Shown piece after piece: positions 6,254-6,298 of a stretch of 6,298 nt of DNA; positions within the stretch are counted from its first letter, which is position 1, and each line of letters starts with the position of its first letter. This DNA comes from Paracoccaceae bacterium (GTDB lineage: Bacteria; Pseudomonadota; Alphaproteobacteria; Rhodobacterales; Rhodobacteraceae). A model generated the notes under the pieces. It worked only from the letters and a program-made list of their open reading frames with translations. It was not told where the DNA came from and did no database searches. The stretch lies in the NCBI GenBank assembly GCA_003447515.1, contig DLZA01000372.1:1-6298 (forward strand). The letters are read 5' to 3'. The position numbers and the translations under genes were made by a program.

Positions 6254-6298
6254 ATGCAGAACTCCCTCTCTTCAAAAAAGTTCTTTAAGCGAAAAATT
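6254..6298 (+). CDS. Start of an unidentified gene, truncated by the window edge
   Basis: An ATG with AAAGGA five bases upstream opens a frame that remains open for all 15 visible codons (MQNSLSSKKFFKRKI). The stretch is rich in lysine and arginine (KKFFKRK), as in the start of a signal peptide or a membrane protein, but 15 residues do not allow identification. It lies 39 bases after cobB on the same strand with no terminator between, so it may be the third gene of the cobA-cobB unit. Confidence 0.5.
   Translation, partial: MQNSLSSKKFFKRKI

Overview
The window looks like an alphaproteobacterial chromosome segment, most likely Rhodobacterales (Roseobacter-like). The reasoning is inference from protein style: the glycosylase begins MRIIETDADV and ends in a WSPWRAVAARLLWAYY tail, the YfcG-type GST is close to the E. 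coli form, and single-domain cobA sits directly against cobB. Base composition is moderate for that group. No mobile element, CRISPR array, rRNA, tRNA or phage gene is visible.

Layout. Bases 1-124 are a leader with a possible extended -10 and two ribosome-binding sites for a YfcG/Nu-class glutathione transferase (125-781, +). A short convergent gap (782-940) follows. A tight four-gene minus-strand operon then fills 941-4006. Read in the direction of transcription it is cbiD, cobK, an AlkA-type DNA glycosylase and an alpha/beta hydrolase. Its junctions are TTGA, GTGA and TGATG overlaps, so the genes are probably translationally coupled, and two of them start with non-ATG codons. A 97-base divergent region (4007-4103) separates this from plus-strand cobA (4104-4955) and cobB (4955-6214), joined by another TGATG overlap. 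After a 39-base gap with a good ribosome-binding site, the first 15 codons of an unidentified gene run off the window at 6298.

How the genes work together. CobA methylates uroporphyrinogen III to precorrin-2, the entry to cobalamin and siroheme. CbiD is the C1-methyltransferase of corrin-ring synthesis, CobK reduces the precorrin-6A macrocycle, and CobB amidates the a and c side chains. They therefore cover early, middle and late corrin-ring steps; the remaining cob/cbi genes must lie elsewhere. The glycosylase and hydrolase have no obvious cobalamin role but are locked into the same transcript.

I see no clearly undescribed system. The observations most worth checking are the divergent control region, where both candidate promoters would yield nearly leaderless mRNAs and there is no room for a cobalamin riboswitch, and the coupling of a DNA-repair gene and an esterase to corrin genes.
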